DNA of 64,000 nt from Halisarca cf. caerulea (GCA_963170055.1 CAUJGJ010000397.1:12015301-12079300); one strand, 5' to 3'; shown: positions 1-11,469, counted from the first letter of the stretch. A program made the numbers and translations. Notes: generated from the sequence alone by a model not told the origin.

Positions 1-1110
1 CATGGATGTGCGTGTCCGCTTGAAACGGACCATGTCTGCCATGACTTGTTTTATTACTGCAAGCAGTAGCTTTTACCTGATGTAATTTACTCATGGATGT
101 GCGTGTCCGCTTGAAACGGACCATGTCTGCCATGTCTTGTTTTATTACTGCAAGCAGTAGCTTTTACCTGATGTAATTTACTCATGGATGTGTGTGTCCG
201 CTTGAAACGGACCATGTCTGCCATGTCTTGTTGTTTTACTGCAGTTAAATTTGCCTGAATGCAATGTAACTTTATCATGGATGTGCGTGTCCGCTTGAAA
301 CGGACCATGTCTGCCATGACTTGTTTCATTACTGCAAGCAGTAGCTTTTACCTGATGTAATTTACTCATGGATGTGCGTGTCTGCTTGAAACGGACCATG
401 TCTGCCATGTCTTGTTGTTTTACTGCAGTTAAATTTGCCTGAATGCAATGTAACTTTATCATGGATGTGTGTGTCCACTTGAAACGGACCATGTCTACCA
501 TGACTTAAATGTTTTATTATTGCTAGCAGTAGCTTTTACTTGAATACTATGATGTGATTTACTCATGGATGTGCGTGTCCGCTTGAAACGGACCATGTCT
601 GCCATGACTTGTTTTATTACTGTAAGCAGTAACTTTTACCTGAATATGATGTAATTTACTCATGGATGTGCGTGTCCGCTTGAAACGGACCATGTCTGCC
701 ATGACTTGCTGTTCTCCTGCAGTTAGCTTTTTGCCTGAATATAATGTAATTTTATCATGGATGTGCGTGTCCGCTTCAAACGGACCATGTATGCCATGCA
801 TGACTTGTTTCATAAGCACTGTACCTTAATTTTACGTATAATACCTGAATATGATGTAATTTACTCATGGATGTGCGTGTCTGCTTGAAATGGACCATGT
901 CTGCCATGAATTGTGATATTACTGTAAGCAGTAGCTTTTACCTGATGTAATTTACTCATGGATGTGCGTGTCCGCTTGAAATGGACTATGTCTGGCATGA
1001 CTTGCTGTTTTATACTGCAGTAGCTTTTTGCCTGATTATAATGTAATTTATCATGGATGCGCATGTCCACTTGAAACGGACCATGTCTGCCATGAATTGT
1101 GATATTACTG
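1..1110. repeat. Minisatellite, about 12 units of 90-110 bp
   Basis: Each unit opens with CATGGATGTGYGTGTCCGC and holds the short hairpin GTCCG-CTTGAAA-CGGAC, then CATGTCTGCCATG and a more variable AT-rich part with CAAGCAGTAGC or CTGCAGTTA. Units start near 1, 92, 183, 276, 367, 459, 565, 660, 757, 866, 957 and 1052. At least two unit types alternate in the variable half. The array runs off the left edge of the window. Reading frames across it are by-products of the repetition. Confidence 0.95.
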
Positions 1111-1131
1111 TATAGCCGCAGCTGAAGCTGC

Positions 1132-2349
1132 TTGTTTGTCAAATTACAGTTGCTTACTTTACTGAATGAAGTGTATACATGGTCAAATTGTAAATTTTGT
1201 AGGGTTAACAACCCATTTAGAAAGCAAAATCCGCCTAAAAGGCCAAGATCAATATTCTCATTGAATAAAAGACAGCGCATCAAACGCTTCAGAAAGTTTA
1301 TGGCCAAGAGGAGAGCCAACAAGAGTAAGGATACTGATGATAAAATAGAGGACTCAGTTTCTGCCACATCGTCCACAAAAATAATGGAACAGTACCTACT
1401 GCTACCTGGTGAAAGTTTGATTACAGATACTCCATTTTCACTTGTCAATGATCTTGCCTTGAAAACAAGTTCTGATGCCAATCATTCTGGTGAATGTACA
1501 CATCAGCTCAAACCAAAATTAGCTTTCCCTATTTTAACCCCACCCAATTCAACTGACCATAATACAACCTTGGAGTTAAACAGTGAATGTGCTGAGCAAG
1601 TGAAATTCACACACAACATTCACCAACAAGATCTAGAGCTATCAATTGATACAGATTCACTGTCCTCACCTCTGTCATATGGCTTAGGTAAGCTATATGT
1701 CAGCAAACCTGCTTTTGCATGGAGCACAGTAATGTTAGACAATATAGTATATTACTGTACCTCAGGAAATTTTTGTGGTTATTTAATTTCTCAGTTTGAA
1801 TTCAGGGATTCATCCACAAACTTCAATGAAAATATAGTGTTCTTTGGGTTTTCAAGCTTTTGAGGAACATACTATTATAGATACATATGACAAGAATGAA
1901 TGTATAATTATATCTTTGTCAATAGATAGTCTTCAAGCTTCCATGACAGTATCAATTAAAGACATTGAAACAAACTTCTCTGCAGAAAGCCATGCACTTT
2001 TTAATCAACGAATGACCCCCAAAATTGAGGCTCCACAAAATTTTTGAACCACAACAATTTCCTGATATTATACATTATAATTTTAATGATAAAGTATAAT
2101 TGTGCATCATCATGATTATGCATGTAGGATCTACTTTTCCTGGTGATGATCATGAGGACTCAGAGAATGATAGGACAAATGTATTGGATTCAGGAGATCG
2201 ATTAAATATGGAGATGTATGGGCTAGTTCCTCCAAAGGTTTTTTTTGAGGATCCAAATCATCCACACTTGGAGGAAGTACCGACAAAACCAGATGTACTG
2301 GAAATGCCAGAGAATGTGGCCTGGCGAAGGGAAGCCAATAGGATTGTAG
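1132..2349 (+). pseudogene. Left part of an unrecognised gene split by a transposon
   Basis: Three adjoining open blocks look coding but lie in different frames: 1132-1863 (basic, Lys/Arg-rich start, then Ser/Thr-rich), about 1856-2047, and about 2128-2349 (acidic, ending near RREANRIVVK). A plausible intron runs from GTAAGC at 1688 to an AG at 1856 and joins the first two blocks in frame. I found no clean intron joining the second and third, so a frameshift or a missed exon is possible. The last block stops at a TTAA (2350-2353), where a Kolobok-type element begins, and resumes in the same frame after the second TTAA (6007-6010). I do not recognise the family; it could be a host gene or an older transposon. 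Confidence 0.5.
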
Positions 2350-2353
2350 TTAA

Positions 2354-5300
2354 GGGGGCGGGTGCACTTTTTTGGCTGCAACAATAACAAATTTTATGGG
2401 TCCGATTCGGATTACTTGCAAGGCGAAAAAAACCTTTAAACCAAACACACAATGGCCCAATGTATGTAGAATACTTCTGTAGCTTCAATTTACCATTTCG
2501 CCGTTAGCTTTACTGAGTAGCGGCTTCCAAAAAAACGAGAAAATTTGGACTTTGTGGCGTCTGACGCAGCCGTTTTACACACTACGTAATAATTACAGCG
2601 TTTTCTGTGGTTGACTGTGGTGTCGTCATCAGTACACGAGAGCTTTTTCCTGAAATGTCTAACAGGAAATGCAATAAGTGCTTCCTTCGTATCAATGTAG
2701 AGTACATGGGAGCTGATTACAACACCATTGCGCAACTGATTCACAATATCTCTCGTATAAAGATTACATGTACATGTAGCATTGTGTATGAGAACTTCAC
2801 AGGAAACAAATGGTCATTATAAGAAAATGAGACGACACAAACTAAAGTTATAATAAATAGCCAATATTGTGTTATTATTTTGTGACGTCATGAACGGAAG
2901 TAGGTTCTCGAATAGCCTGTCCGCGTGGATGGCGAGGAGCTGCAAGTTCGGGAAGAATCGCCGTCGAGTAAAATGCTGCGATTTTGGCTTTCGACTGCTC
3001 CCAGAAGCTGTCATCGAAGACGATACGCTCCACTGTCATACCGTTCGGCGTCCAAACAACGAAGTCACACCAGGACCGCTTAGTGATAGCCATGGCACCT
3101 TGAACCTGATAGAAGTAATCATGGGAGCGTTTTAACTCAGGTTTCTTGGAGTCACCAATTCGGCAGAAGAAGGATTTAGATTCCTTGGCAGCGTCTTCAG
3201 GATTTAATCCTTCTTTTGCTATCTTGTGAGGGCATTTAATCTCCAGGATGCCACAGTCGGGAACAGAGCCAGGAATTTCCACCAAGCCATCGGGACTACA
3301 CGCTAAACAGGGATCTTCAAGGCTGATAACAAGACCCGAGTCTTCGACACAAGCACCGGCATGTCCTTCGGTACGTAAATACTCCAAATACTGCTTCTTC
3401 GCGTCCACCTCGTGTGCTGATCCCCATCGTGTTGCCTCTGTGGAGAATGGCTTGCCATAAAGAAGAGATTTCACTAGATTTGCAACAGGTGTGGTTGACC
3501 TGCGCTTGGAGACTTTGCCGAAGTTGGAAGATGTTAAACGCAATTTTCTTTGCTGGTGCCAAAGACTGTCATCTGCCTGTTGCCGAGTGTTTTGCCCAAT
3601 GTACAGGCCTCTGTCTGCAGAGATAACAACCTCTCTCTGGTAGAACTCCTGGCAGAGTTGGAGAAGCTCAGTGGATGGTAGGTCGTCCTGCTGAGCATTG
3701 GGCCCATAGCTGTTGTCAGTTGGTGCTGCTGAGTTGATGCGAACACTTCGGCGCTGTGCCTTGTACTGTTGTGTGCCCTTCCTGCTGTGATCGCGTCTTT
3801 TCTGTTCTGCCTTGGATGATGTGTGGCTAAGTAGAACAGTTCCGGGTGTCGAGTGGGTAGCTTTCTGCCAGAAGGATACAGGCCAGGTTGGTCCATGTTG
3901 AGTAGCAAGAGCTGCAGCACTACAGCGATGTTGAAAGGACCCATGCTGAATCCTGTTGAAACACTTGCCTCCATCAAAAAGGCAACGGATGGACATATAG
4001 CACTCAGCTAAATTGCTGGTCTGGTTAGCTATGAGTTGGGGTGCCAGGGAAACAATGCGATCACAGCATTGTGACACTGCATTGAAGAGACCGTCTGGGA
4101 GGGTATTCATGGAAGATGGAAGTCCACCTTGAGCTGCATCCTGCTCATCAAGTTGAGTTGCCTGCAGCTGTTCACTCTCCATATCTTCAGCTATCATCTC
4201 TATCTGTTCCCGCAGACTGCTTGGTTCAGAGGTGGATTGGGTCGTGCCATCCTCCATTAGATCCGCATCTCCTTCTGATACCATAACCGTTGTAACAGTC
4301 AATGGCTGGTAGGTGCAGAAGTTTGAACTACATTGGGTGTGATCACCAAACACATGCGATGGACCATTGCGTAGATCGTGACGCAGTTGAGCGATGTTGC
4401 CTGTGATGCTGTGTTTGGCAATCGCAACTCTTGCACCTACAGTCAGCCTCTGGATGATTCGTTTGGTCAAACCTCCCTTGCCTCGAAAGTGTGGGTTGTC
4501 CTTGGCCACATTTTCAAGTCTACTTCTGTAGGCCTTACATGCATGGTTTGCACATTCAATTTTGGTGACATATATACCATATGGCACAGCCTGGCGAATT
4601 GATGTCATAACTGAGCTGTCCCCATCACCTATCACCGACATGTATCGCAAACCATACATACTCTCGGACAACGAAAAACCCTCAGCAATGATGTCACTCT
4701 CCATTGAGGATGAACTACCACTCCAGTTACGGTAGCACTTGTGTTGCGGAACCTCAGCTTTCTTGTTGGTTGCTGTGGCACAGACTGAGCAGAATTTGTT
4801 CCGGACACCCAGGAAAAGCAACTTCTTAGTATAGCTTCCAAAAATAACTGCGACTCCACTCTTGGCGTTGTAGGAGTGTTTGTGGCTTCTCTTCGACCAT
4901 CCACCGTCTACCACAACTGTGATCGCTGGAATTCCATGATGGATGCAACCTGTGGATATGGCATGCATCTTTTCTTCCTCTGCAGCTTCTCTCATTGACT
5001 CTGCTAGCTGTTTTGTCATTTCTGATCCAATGAATTCCTCAATCTCTGTGAACATCCTCCTGTACATTCCTGGAACATCCATCATGGCAAGTGTGGTATT
5101 GAGTTGTGCTAGACCCCCACCAGTTGACATTTCTCCTAGAACCGCTCCGATGTTGACAGACCATTTTTTGCCTTCTGCTGTTTGCACACGTGGTGATGTC
5201 CGAATTGAGAAAATCTTGTGGCATTTTGAACATGATGCTTGCAAGATGACAGCAAGTCCAGAGTGCATACTCTCTCCTTCAATGAGGCATTTCCCTCCAC

Positions 5301-6006
5301 ACTGAGCACTGTGTGATGTCAATGTGCCAACAGATTCACACAGCTGCTCCATGTTCATAATTCGACACCCTGTGATGGTATTGGGCGTGGTCACCTCCTC
5401 TTGGCTGAGTTGTGCATTGGATGAGGCTGGCTCCTCCTGCCTGAGTGGTGTTGCAGTTCCTTTGTTCAGCCTAGTTTCATTAGCTTTAGCTAAAGCAGCT
5501 TTTACCTTTTTACTTTTGTGGTGGGCCCTATCCGCTCTTTTGTAGGTTGTTTTCCGCGATTTTCTCGTATTTATCTGTGTACATATATAATATTGCACGA
5601 TTTAATTCACATTTTATTTACTTCCGAACAAAATCCTACCTGTCGTTGGATCTTAGGAATCTTAGCACTACGGGGAGTTTCTGTCTCCGAATTCGTGGTC
5701 GTCTCCATTCTACTCTTAGACTAGATCCGCACTACAATTCAGCACTAGACAGGTGCTTGTCTATTTTATTATAAGCGGCGCAACACCTGCGGCTGATAAA
5801 GCAGCGCCTGTTTGGACAGGTGGCCATCAATCAATGTGCATCCCCCCTTTGGCGCCTTCATTATTTCGGCGCTATTTCGACGACGAAAAGGACTTGGCTC
5901 TCAAGAAGTACGTACCCGCTGTTGCGACGATATAACGGCCATTTTAAGATGAATATGATTATAATTCATGAATATTCAACGACGATAATTAGGTGCATGC
6001 GCCCCT
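2354..6006 (-). mobile_element. Kolobok/Mutator-like DNA transposon with TTAA target duplication
   Basis: Flanked by TTAA at 2350-2353 and 6007-6010. The ends are imperfect inverted repeats: GGGGGCGGGTGCAC at the left, and AGGGGCGCATGCAC read inward from the right, 11 of 14 matching. TTAA duplication is typical of Kolobok and piggyBac elements, and the encoded transposase fits the Kolobok side. The 3.65-kb element has one long minus-strand ORF and short non-coding ends. Removing the element plus one TTAA restores an open frame across the junction, which is strong evidence for these limits. Confidence 0.85.
2875..5598 (-). CDS. Kolobok/Mutator-like transposase fused to YqaJ-type nuclease
   Basis: A single uninterrupted frame of 907 codons. 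After a basic N-terminal tail (about 1-60), residues 75-400 carry the Mutator-like/Kolobok transposase pattern: a Cys-rich start, VVVDGGWSKR (probable first Asp), WSGSSSSMESDIIAEGF, VIGDGDSS (probable second Asp) and ECANHACKAYRSRLE. Residues 655-880 match a YqaJ/lambda-exonuclease-type PD-(D/E)XK nuclease, with RLTSSNFGKV, GSAHEVDAKKQYLEYL, SPDGLVEIPG, GILEIKCPHK and a late QVQGAMAIT. The transposase part should cut and join DNA at TTAA; the nuclease part may trim DNA ends (inference). No stops or frameshifts are visible, so the copy may be young. The start at 5598 is only the first ATG of the frame. Confidence 0.85.
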   Translation of the reverse strand: MQYYICTQINTRKSRKTTYKRADRAHHKSKKVKAALAKANETRLNKGTATPLRQEEPASSNAQLSQEEVTTPNTITGCRIMNMEQLCESVGTLTSHSAQCGGKCLIEGESMHSGLAVILQASCSKCHKIFSIRTSPRVQTAEGKKWSVNIGAVLGEMSTGGGLAQLNTTLAMMDVPGMYRRMFTEIEEFIGSEMTKQLAESMREAAEEEKMHAISTGCIHHGIPAITVVVDGGWSKRSHKHSYNAKSGVAVIFGSYTKKLLFLGVRNKFCSVCATATNKKAEVPQHKCYRNWSGSSSSMESDIIAEGFSLSESMYGLRYMSVIGDGDSSVMTSIRQAVPYGIYVTKIECANHACKAYRSRLENVAKDNPHFRGKGGLTKRIIQRLTVGARVAIAKHSITGNIAQLRHDLRNGPSHVFGDHTQCSSNFCTYQPLTVTTVMVSEGDADLMEDGTTQSTSEPSSLREQIEMIAEDMESEQLQATQLDEQDAAQGGLPSSMNTLPDGLFNAVSQCCDRIVSLAPQLIANQTSNLAECYMSIRCLFDGGKCFNRIQHGSFQHRCSAAALATQHGPTWPVSFWQKATHSTPGTVLLSHTSSKAEQKRRDHSRKGTQQYKAQRRSVRINSAAPTDNSYGPNAQQDDLPSTELLQLCQEFYQREVVISADRGLYIGQNTRQQADDSLWHQQRKLRLTSSNFGKVSKRRSTTPVANLVKSLLYGKPFSTEATRWGSAHEVDAKKQYLEYLRTEGHAGACVEDSGLVISLEDPCLACSPDGLVEIPGSVPDCGILEIKCPHKIAKEGLNPEDAAKESKSFFCRIGDSKKPELKRSHDYFYQVQGAMAITKRSWCDFVVWTPNGMTVERIVFDDSFWEQSKAKIAAFYSTAILPELAAPRHPRGQAIREPTSVHDVTK

Positions 6007-6395
6007 TTAAACAATGGGCACGAAAGAGGGCAGAAATTAGCATCATTGGCCATGGATACGACCACATTTTAAATCACAAAATAACGTCAACAGCAGACAA
6101 ATGTGCTCATGAACCGCTCGCTGACAATATTATAAGCCAGCTACCTGGAATAAAGAAGTGGTGCGTGGATAAATACATACAAGAGCTAAAAGATGCAGAG
6201 AAAGCTGCTGTACAAAAAGCTAGGCTATTCCGTGATAGGTGTGAGGACCTTGTAATAGCCACAAAGAAGGCCGAACATGAAGCAATAAAAAGAGAATACA
6301 GAATAAGACAGTTTTGGCGTGACAGCATCCATGAGGGTACAACTAGGGGAGGAAGGATGCTTCGAGAGTCTCTCAAGAAAAGTGGCAAACTATAG
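6007..6395 (+). pseudogene. Right part of the transposon-split gene
   Basis: From the TTAA at 6007-6010 an open frame runs to a stop at 6393-6395. The region is charged and probably helical, with AEKAAVQKARLFRDRCEDLV, KKAEHEAIKREYRIRQFW and a basic C-terminus GGRMLRESLKKSGKL. It is in the same frame as the block ending at 2349 once the transposon and one TTAA are removed, so it is almost certainly the C-terminal end of that gene. The open frame also extends left into transposon sequence (from 5820), but that part has no coding character. Confidence 0.55.
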
Positions 6396-6608
6396 ACAAA
6401 TTACTTTAAATGGACAGCATATATATATAGAATGTCACCGAAATTATTATATATTATTATTAATGAATCAATAACATAGCTAGAACTGCAGTGCAATCAA
6501 TGCATGCACATGCATACTGTACATATTAATAATATTATTATACCGTGATGTAATTGTTATACAGTACAGTTCATTATAAAATGCAATGGTACAGTTATAC
6601 ATAATAGT
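6396..6608. other. AT-rich spacer
   Basis: AT-rich sequence with TATATA and ATTATT runs between the stop at 6395 and the end of the CACTA coding remains. No gene is visible. The CACTA terminus should lie here, but I could not identify its inverted repeat. Confidence 0.6.
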
Positions 6609-9600
6609 CTAGGCAATAATATCAAATTTCACAGGGATGGCTACAAATACTTTGTTCTGTGTACTCGTTTGCAGGGATTCAGATAGTGTGTTCATGTGTG
6701 CATGGGTGTTTGCATACGCACAGCGAGAATAAATAAATGACACTGGAATAAAAGAAGCAGCAGACATTGGTTCATCTTCATTCATGCTCACAACACAGTC
6801 CAATCCAAAATAGTGAGAGTAGTCATGGGCCTTCTTCCAAGCAACGAAGGCCCAAAGATGGTCCAGTTGAGATGTAGATTTTGTTGTTTTGCAAGCCAAA
6901 TGAACAGTGTGCATCATAAAATATTGTATAATTCCAACTCTTAATGTTCTATTGCATGTGTAATGCAATAGATCTCCTGTTGATTGTGCATGTCCTGGCC
7001 AATAAGCACAAATGACTGAAGCAGACTTTGATGTCATGCTACTTCCCATCGTTCACCAAAATAATTTATATACAAGTATTTTTTGAACATAAGGGGGAAG
7101 AGGTTAACATCATAGGTAGGATAGAATATTTCATAGAGTGCCTTTAAGCTTTCAGCCTCCTTACTATCAAGCACACAGTCTATGAATTTGGTTGGAGTAG
7201 CTACATATATAGGTTGAGTTACAGCTTGATGAAGGAGATTTTGTTCTATTAACTCTTGTAAAGGATATACTGATAGTGATGGTCTTTCCATGAAAGCTTG
7301 ATAATTGGTCCAATTATACGTGCTACTTTCCTGAGTGTTGTCTACCAGCGGAAGTAACTCAAGAAAGTCATTGTTGCTGCCATGTTGCATAGAATGTACC
7401 CTTTGATCGAATAAAAATCGTCTCATTAACTGTTCTTCTATATTTCGTTTATTTGTATGGTAACCAGTGAGTATACCATTGTAACGTTCAAATGAAAAAC
7501 ACCAGAAAACATGTAGAGGTCCAAACTCAAGTAAACTGTCTTTAAGATGCAAATGTAGATGCATATTACAAGTGCAATTTTCTTCGCCATATAATGATTG
7601 AAATCGTGAACAGAATAGGTGCAAAAATTCATCTGCCATCTCAATTTCTTCAGTAGTAATGGTACTATTTAGCAAGAGAGAACAAGCTCTGACAAACAGA
7701 AGCCAACAATTGTAATGTGCTTCCTCAATCACGTCTTTTAGAATGATGCTGGAATATATAGTTATCCAATGTTTCCACTGGTTTGCTGTAAATCCATAAT
7801 AATTTGAGAGGTTGCATGGTAAACGACCAATACCACCAGGGATTCTAAAATTTTCCATCTTTTGCTCCAAAACTTTCAATTTCCTAGGTGTTAGGATACC
7901 CTTTTCCAACCACACTGACATTACATGCTTTGCCTGTACCCATAAATAAATTGTGCATAGGGTCTAAAGCACAATGTTTTATAGCATCAAAGTAAGGCAA
8001 AGAGAGTAACACAGAATTTCTCACTCCTAACATAGATTCTTTTACTTGTAAACTACGTGCAGTTTTTTCAGATTCCAGTTTCTTACAGTCTCTACGATGC
8101 CTTTCATTGCTGCGTGGCACCCAATTTTCTCTATCATACCCAGAATAGTCTGTCTTTGAGGGCACTGCTGCATTAAAAGTAAATGGCTTGTAACATTTAT
8201 TGCAACCTAATCTAGCATTGTGACTAGGGAAGCCACATACTTTCCGTGATGCTGGAATATCACAATTAACACATGCTAACGCCACTCGAACGGTCAATTG
8301 AGCACCTTTACTATCCTGTACCTTAACTCCATGAATCCATAACTCTTTTAATTCAGTAACTAGTGGTGTCAGGTAAGAATTTAAAGTTAAATGAGGTTCT
8401 CGTGGGCCTGGTATTATTCCAACGAGGATAATGTTTTCCATTTTATTCCTTTTATGTCTGGGAAGATTTAATATGGATAAATAGACTGCCCCAACTGAAT
8501 AGGTTAGGTGCTTAAATGGCTGAAACCAATCGACATTTAAGCATAACAGTAATGAGAATGGGACACTGACAAAATCAGAAAATTCTTTCCAAATGTTGCC
8601 GTCGTAAACATCTGAAAAGGTGTCAGCTGGAGGATTTCTGTGTCTCCAATGTTCACAGTCATTCAGAAGGTCCCTTCTTGCTAGTTTCTGAAGTGCATGT
8701 CCTATGGACTGATAGCAAAATATTTTGGGCATTTTAAGTTTTCCCCGCCCACCAGTAGGTTCCAACAGAGGTCTGTTACATTGCATGGGCTGGCTGTTAA
8801 CTCGTTTGGGTAAAGGCATAAAGGGACAGAGTCTCTGAGTATAAACTTTGCCTGTTGATGTAGAGGCTTGATCAAAAAAGTATTCCTCAGGAAAAAGGGA
8901 CTGGCATGATTTACATACACAAAATAGTTTATATTGATTATTATCTACATATAGTTGGCAAATCTTCTGTGCTTTTTTCAGTGAAAGGGGGAGACAATCT
9001 GCAACCTCGCAATGATAATGTTGACCAAAATGATGAAAAAGTGCCTTAATAAAACGGATTAGTACTGAAATCCCAGTGTTTGACACTTTGTAAATGAACT
9101 GCCATGTAAAGAGGAATATCAGGATTGTGCTCACCAGTGGGTTTGAACGAATATCAGTGTCAGATGTCATTGCCACACCAACACCAGCTGATTCTTCTGA
9201 CTCGGAAAGACTGCTGTCTTCATCACTTGTGATCTGCATGCACAGAATGGATGTCGGGTCTGCTTCTTAACTCTGTATTGTGATATAACTGTTACACGTG
9301 CATGCATGATGGACAAAATCAAGTTATAAGATAATATATTGGCGAAAATTTCCAGGCCTGCATGTATAGATGCATTTTGTGGGGACATATGACAACAAAG
9401 AAATAAACGTACCAGATCGAGTCCACTAGTATCTGATTCAGTACTAAGCCCTGCAGAGTCCGTTGTTTCGAATTCGTCCTCAGAGTCTTTGCCGCCATCA
9501 GTCTCATCGTCTGGAAGTACATCGAAATCGTTCTCTGTCACGGAAGAAGCAACTGTACACCTTGTGGTGAAGCTTTGAATTCACTTTCGGCCACGAAATG

Positions 9601-9879
9601 AAAAAGCTCATCTTCGTTCGGTGGAGGTGGAGGACCCTTGTCGTCGTCGTCGGTACAGTCACTAGAAGAGGAAAAGTCTTTGGATTCCGAAGAAATCCTC
9701 TCAGACGACTCAAGGACAAGCTTCCTATATCAAAAATAAGTAGCTCTCGAAACCAAATCGTTGCAGTGCGTACAAAATTTCCAATTTACATCTGTTTTTG
9801 CTCGTTTGGACAAAGGGACACGAGGTGATATCTCTTCGTCAAAAGATTTATTGCTGGATGAAGACGAATTTGACTCCAT
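6609..9879 (-). pseudogene. CACTA (En/Spm-type) transposase, Tnp2 family, decayed
   Basis: Read from 9879 downward. An ATG at 9879-9877 opens a Ser-rich start followed by a zinc motif (FCTHCNDLVSRATYF). A TGA at 9732-9730 sits where Arg is expected. An acidic linker changes frame near 9540. A phase-0 intron (GTACGT donor at 9412, CAG acceptor at 9234) joins the next exon, which holds the Transposase_21 core: LNVDWFQPFKHLTYSVGAVY, GIIPGPREPHLTLNSYLTPL, CGFPSHNARLGCNKCYKPF and DPMHNLFMGT. One extra base at 7933-7934 shifts the frame just before the tail (KHVMSVWLEKGIL). The tail has NMHLHLHLKDSLLEFGP and FSFERYNGILTGYHTNKRN. Another shift near 7040 precedes the last 140 codons. Four or more lesions make it inactive. 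Confidence 0.85.
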
Positions 9880-10012
9880 GACCGAGTTAACGCAGTATAT
9901 TGGTTACCACGACCCAACTAACCAGTAGAGATGATTTCACGGCGAATTTGAACTTTCTCATGAAGGTGTCGGTTGTGGCTCAGCGAATTGACGAGGTCCG
10001 TCCTCGTACGTC
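9880..10012 (+). other. Possible remnant of a divergent CACTA partner ORF
   Basis: Just beyond the transposase start, 9940-9995 reads NFLMKVSVVAQRIDEV on the + strand. This resembles DLLSVVAQRLNNTEKRLD in the divergent ORF of the other CACTA element (18864 onward). It is too short to be sure and is cut off by the LINE fragment. Confidence 0.3.
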
Positions 10013-10840
10013 ATGTTGTGCACGTCATTTTATCGGCTTCCTCTAGGCTTATTACGGAGTTTCGCAAGTCCGTATTTCATTGCGGTTTTTGTTGTGTTGG
10101 TTGAACCACATCTGAATTACTGTGCTGTTGTATGGATGGAATGTTCCAAAGCAGATCGTATTAAGCTTGAGAAGATTCAGAATAGGGCAATGAGGGTAAT
10201 TTTGAATGAGAGGAAAGACAGTTCTGCTACAAGGCTCAGGTCCCAGTTAGGGTGGAGTACCCTTGAAAATTGAAGGAAAATGCTGCGGGCTGTATGTACT
10301 AAGAGATATCTAAGCAGAGTGCCCGGCCTACTCCAAAGGGATGTTTATGACTAACAAAGATGTGGGAATACGCAGTGCGAGAAGACTAGAGGATATTCAC
10401 CTTCCAACTGCAAAAACTAAGTGGTTATCTAATGCCTTTTTCCTCAAGGCTGGTCAAGAGTGGAACCAATTACCCCCATCAATCCGAGCATCTTCATCTC
10501 TTTTTCAATTTAAGCGATTGATTAATCAATTTTACACAGTCACGTAAATTTATGTAAGCATGTCTTTGAGTCTGAATAGTGTGTATTATTATATTATCAT
10601 GGTTTTTGAATTTTGAATTGTTTGTTTATTAATCAAGCTGATCTCTGTTAATATTTGTTTTTTTGATTACTTGACTTTTGTCAATTTGTTTATTATAATC
10701 TGTTAATTTCTTGTTGTAGTATAGTTCTACTTGTTGCTTGTCTGTTTATTTGTTGATTTCTGTTAAATTGTTGGGTCCCCCATTGATACCAGCTTTGCTG
10801 AAGGGGTTACCCTTAATAATACAATACAATACAATACAAT
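10013..10840 (+). pseudogene. 5'-truncated LINE (CR1/Jockey-like) ORF2 C-terminus and 3' UTR
   Basis: The frame reads LVEPHLNYCAVVWMECSKAD, LEKIQNRAMRVILNERKDSS and, after stops near 10273, WLSNAFFLKAGQEWNQLPPS and FQFKRLINQFY. This is the conserved tail after the reverse transcriptase in CR1/Jockey/L2-type non-LTR retrotransposons. A 3' UTR of about 290 bp follows and ends in tandem ATACA units (about 10818-10840), the kind of short-repeat 3' end used by many such elements. The 5' end is truncated near 10010, as usual after target-primed integration. Stops and a shift inside the tail show it is dead. Confidence 0.75.
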
Positions 10841-10929
10841 GACTTCTGAATCGGCGTTCTGCCGGTCGACACAGTATAACTATGGATCATAGTACTGTGC
10901 ATCTGTGGTATAACGCATGGAAGACTCAC

Positions 10930-11214
10930 GGCAAGATTATCATCTTTGCTTGGAGGTTTTTCTACCTTTCCAACCTTAGAAACTTTCTTTTTAGCCATTT
11001 TCTGTGCAACTTCGATGACGCTACACTTTCCCTTCGGCACTTTTTCGCCGCCGCCTTCTTCAATGTCACCACCATCAATGTCGTCAGATAAGTTCGCAGC
11101 AAATACCTTTTTCGCCATCTCCTGGCACTGGACTGAGATATTGAAGGAGCGTGTGATGCTTCGTTTGCGCTGTGCCAGATCAATCTCTTGATCCTCTCTG
11201 GCAGAATCAGCCAT
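10930..11214 (-). CDS. Possible first exon of an unrecognised small basic protein
   Basis: An ATG at 11214-11212 opens 95 codons: MADSAREDQEIDLAQRKRSI, an acidic-glycine stretch (DDIDGGDIEEGGGEK), then VIEVAQKMAKKKVSKVGKVE, ending at a good donor (GCC|GTGAGT, donor at 10929). Downstream sequence is interrupted by the LINE 3' end at 10840. Composition changes from acidic to Lys-rich. No family recognised; it could be a host exon or part of a mobile element. Only this exon is supported. Confidence 0.35.
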
Positions 11215-11318
11215 TTCTGCCAATGACACGACACGTGATCCAATTAGTTGGGGGTTTCCCAAGTGGAAATCGCATTTCGGGGTTCGGAATTGGGGCTCGT
11301 TATTCGGTATTTGGGGGC

Positions 11319-11408
11319 TTCGGGATCCGGGACTCGGCCTTCGGTGTGGAACCGGAACATTTCGAAATCTCGTCCGGAACGCGGGATTCGGGACTCGGCC
11401 TTCGGTGT
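11319..11408. repeat. Short direct repeat with 62-bp spacing
   Basis: GGGACTCGGCCTTCGGTGT occurs twice, at about 11329 and 11391, inside a GC-rich stretch rich in TTCGG and CGGAAC words. It lies upstream of the minus-strand exon ending at 11214, so it could be promoter sequence. Confidence 0.6.
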
Positions 11409-11468
11409 ACTTATGGGCCACCATAGTTTTTACTTTCACCGGAAGTGTCCGGAACGTCCGGAACGATA

Positions 11469-11469
11469 T

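Noticed and set aside
1..1110. CRISPR-like array
   Set aside because: Unit length about 90 bp, spacers are themselves homologous, and the context is eukaryotic; it is a minisatellite.
861..1481. 206-codon minus-strand ORF
   Set aside because: Half of it is minisatellite and the rest is antisense to a better + strand frame.
5820..6006. N-terminal extension of the 191-codon ORF
   Set aside because: This part lies inside the Kolobok element end and has no coding character; the real continuation is from 2349.
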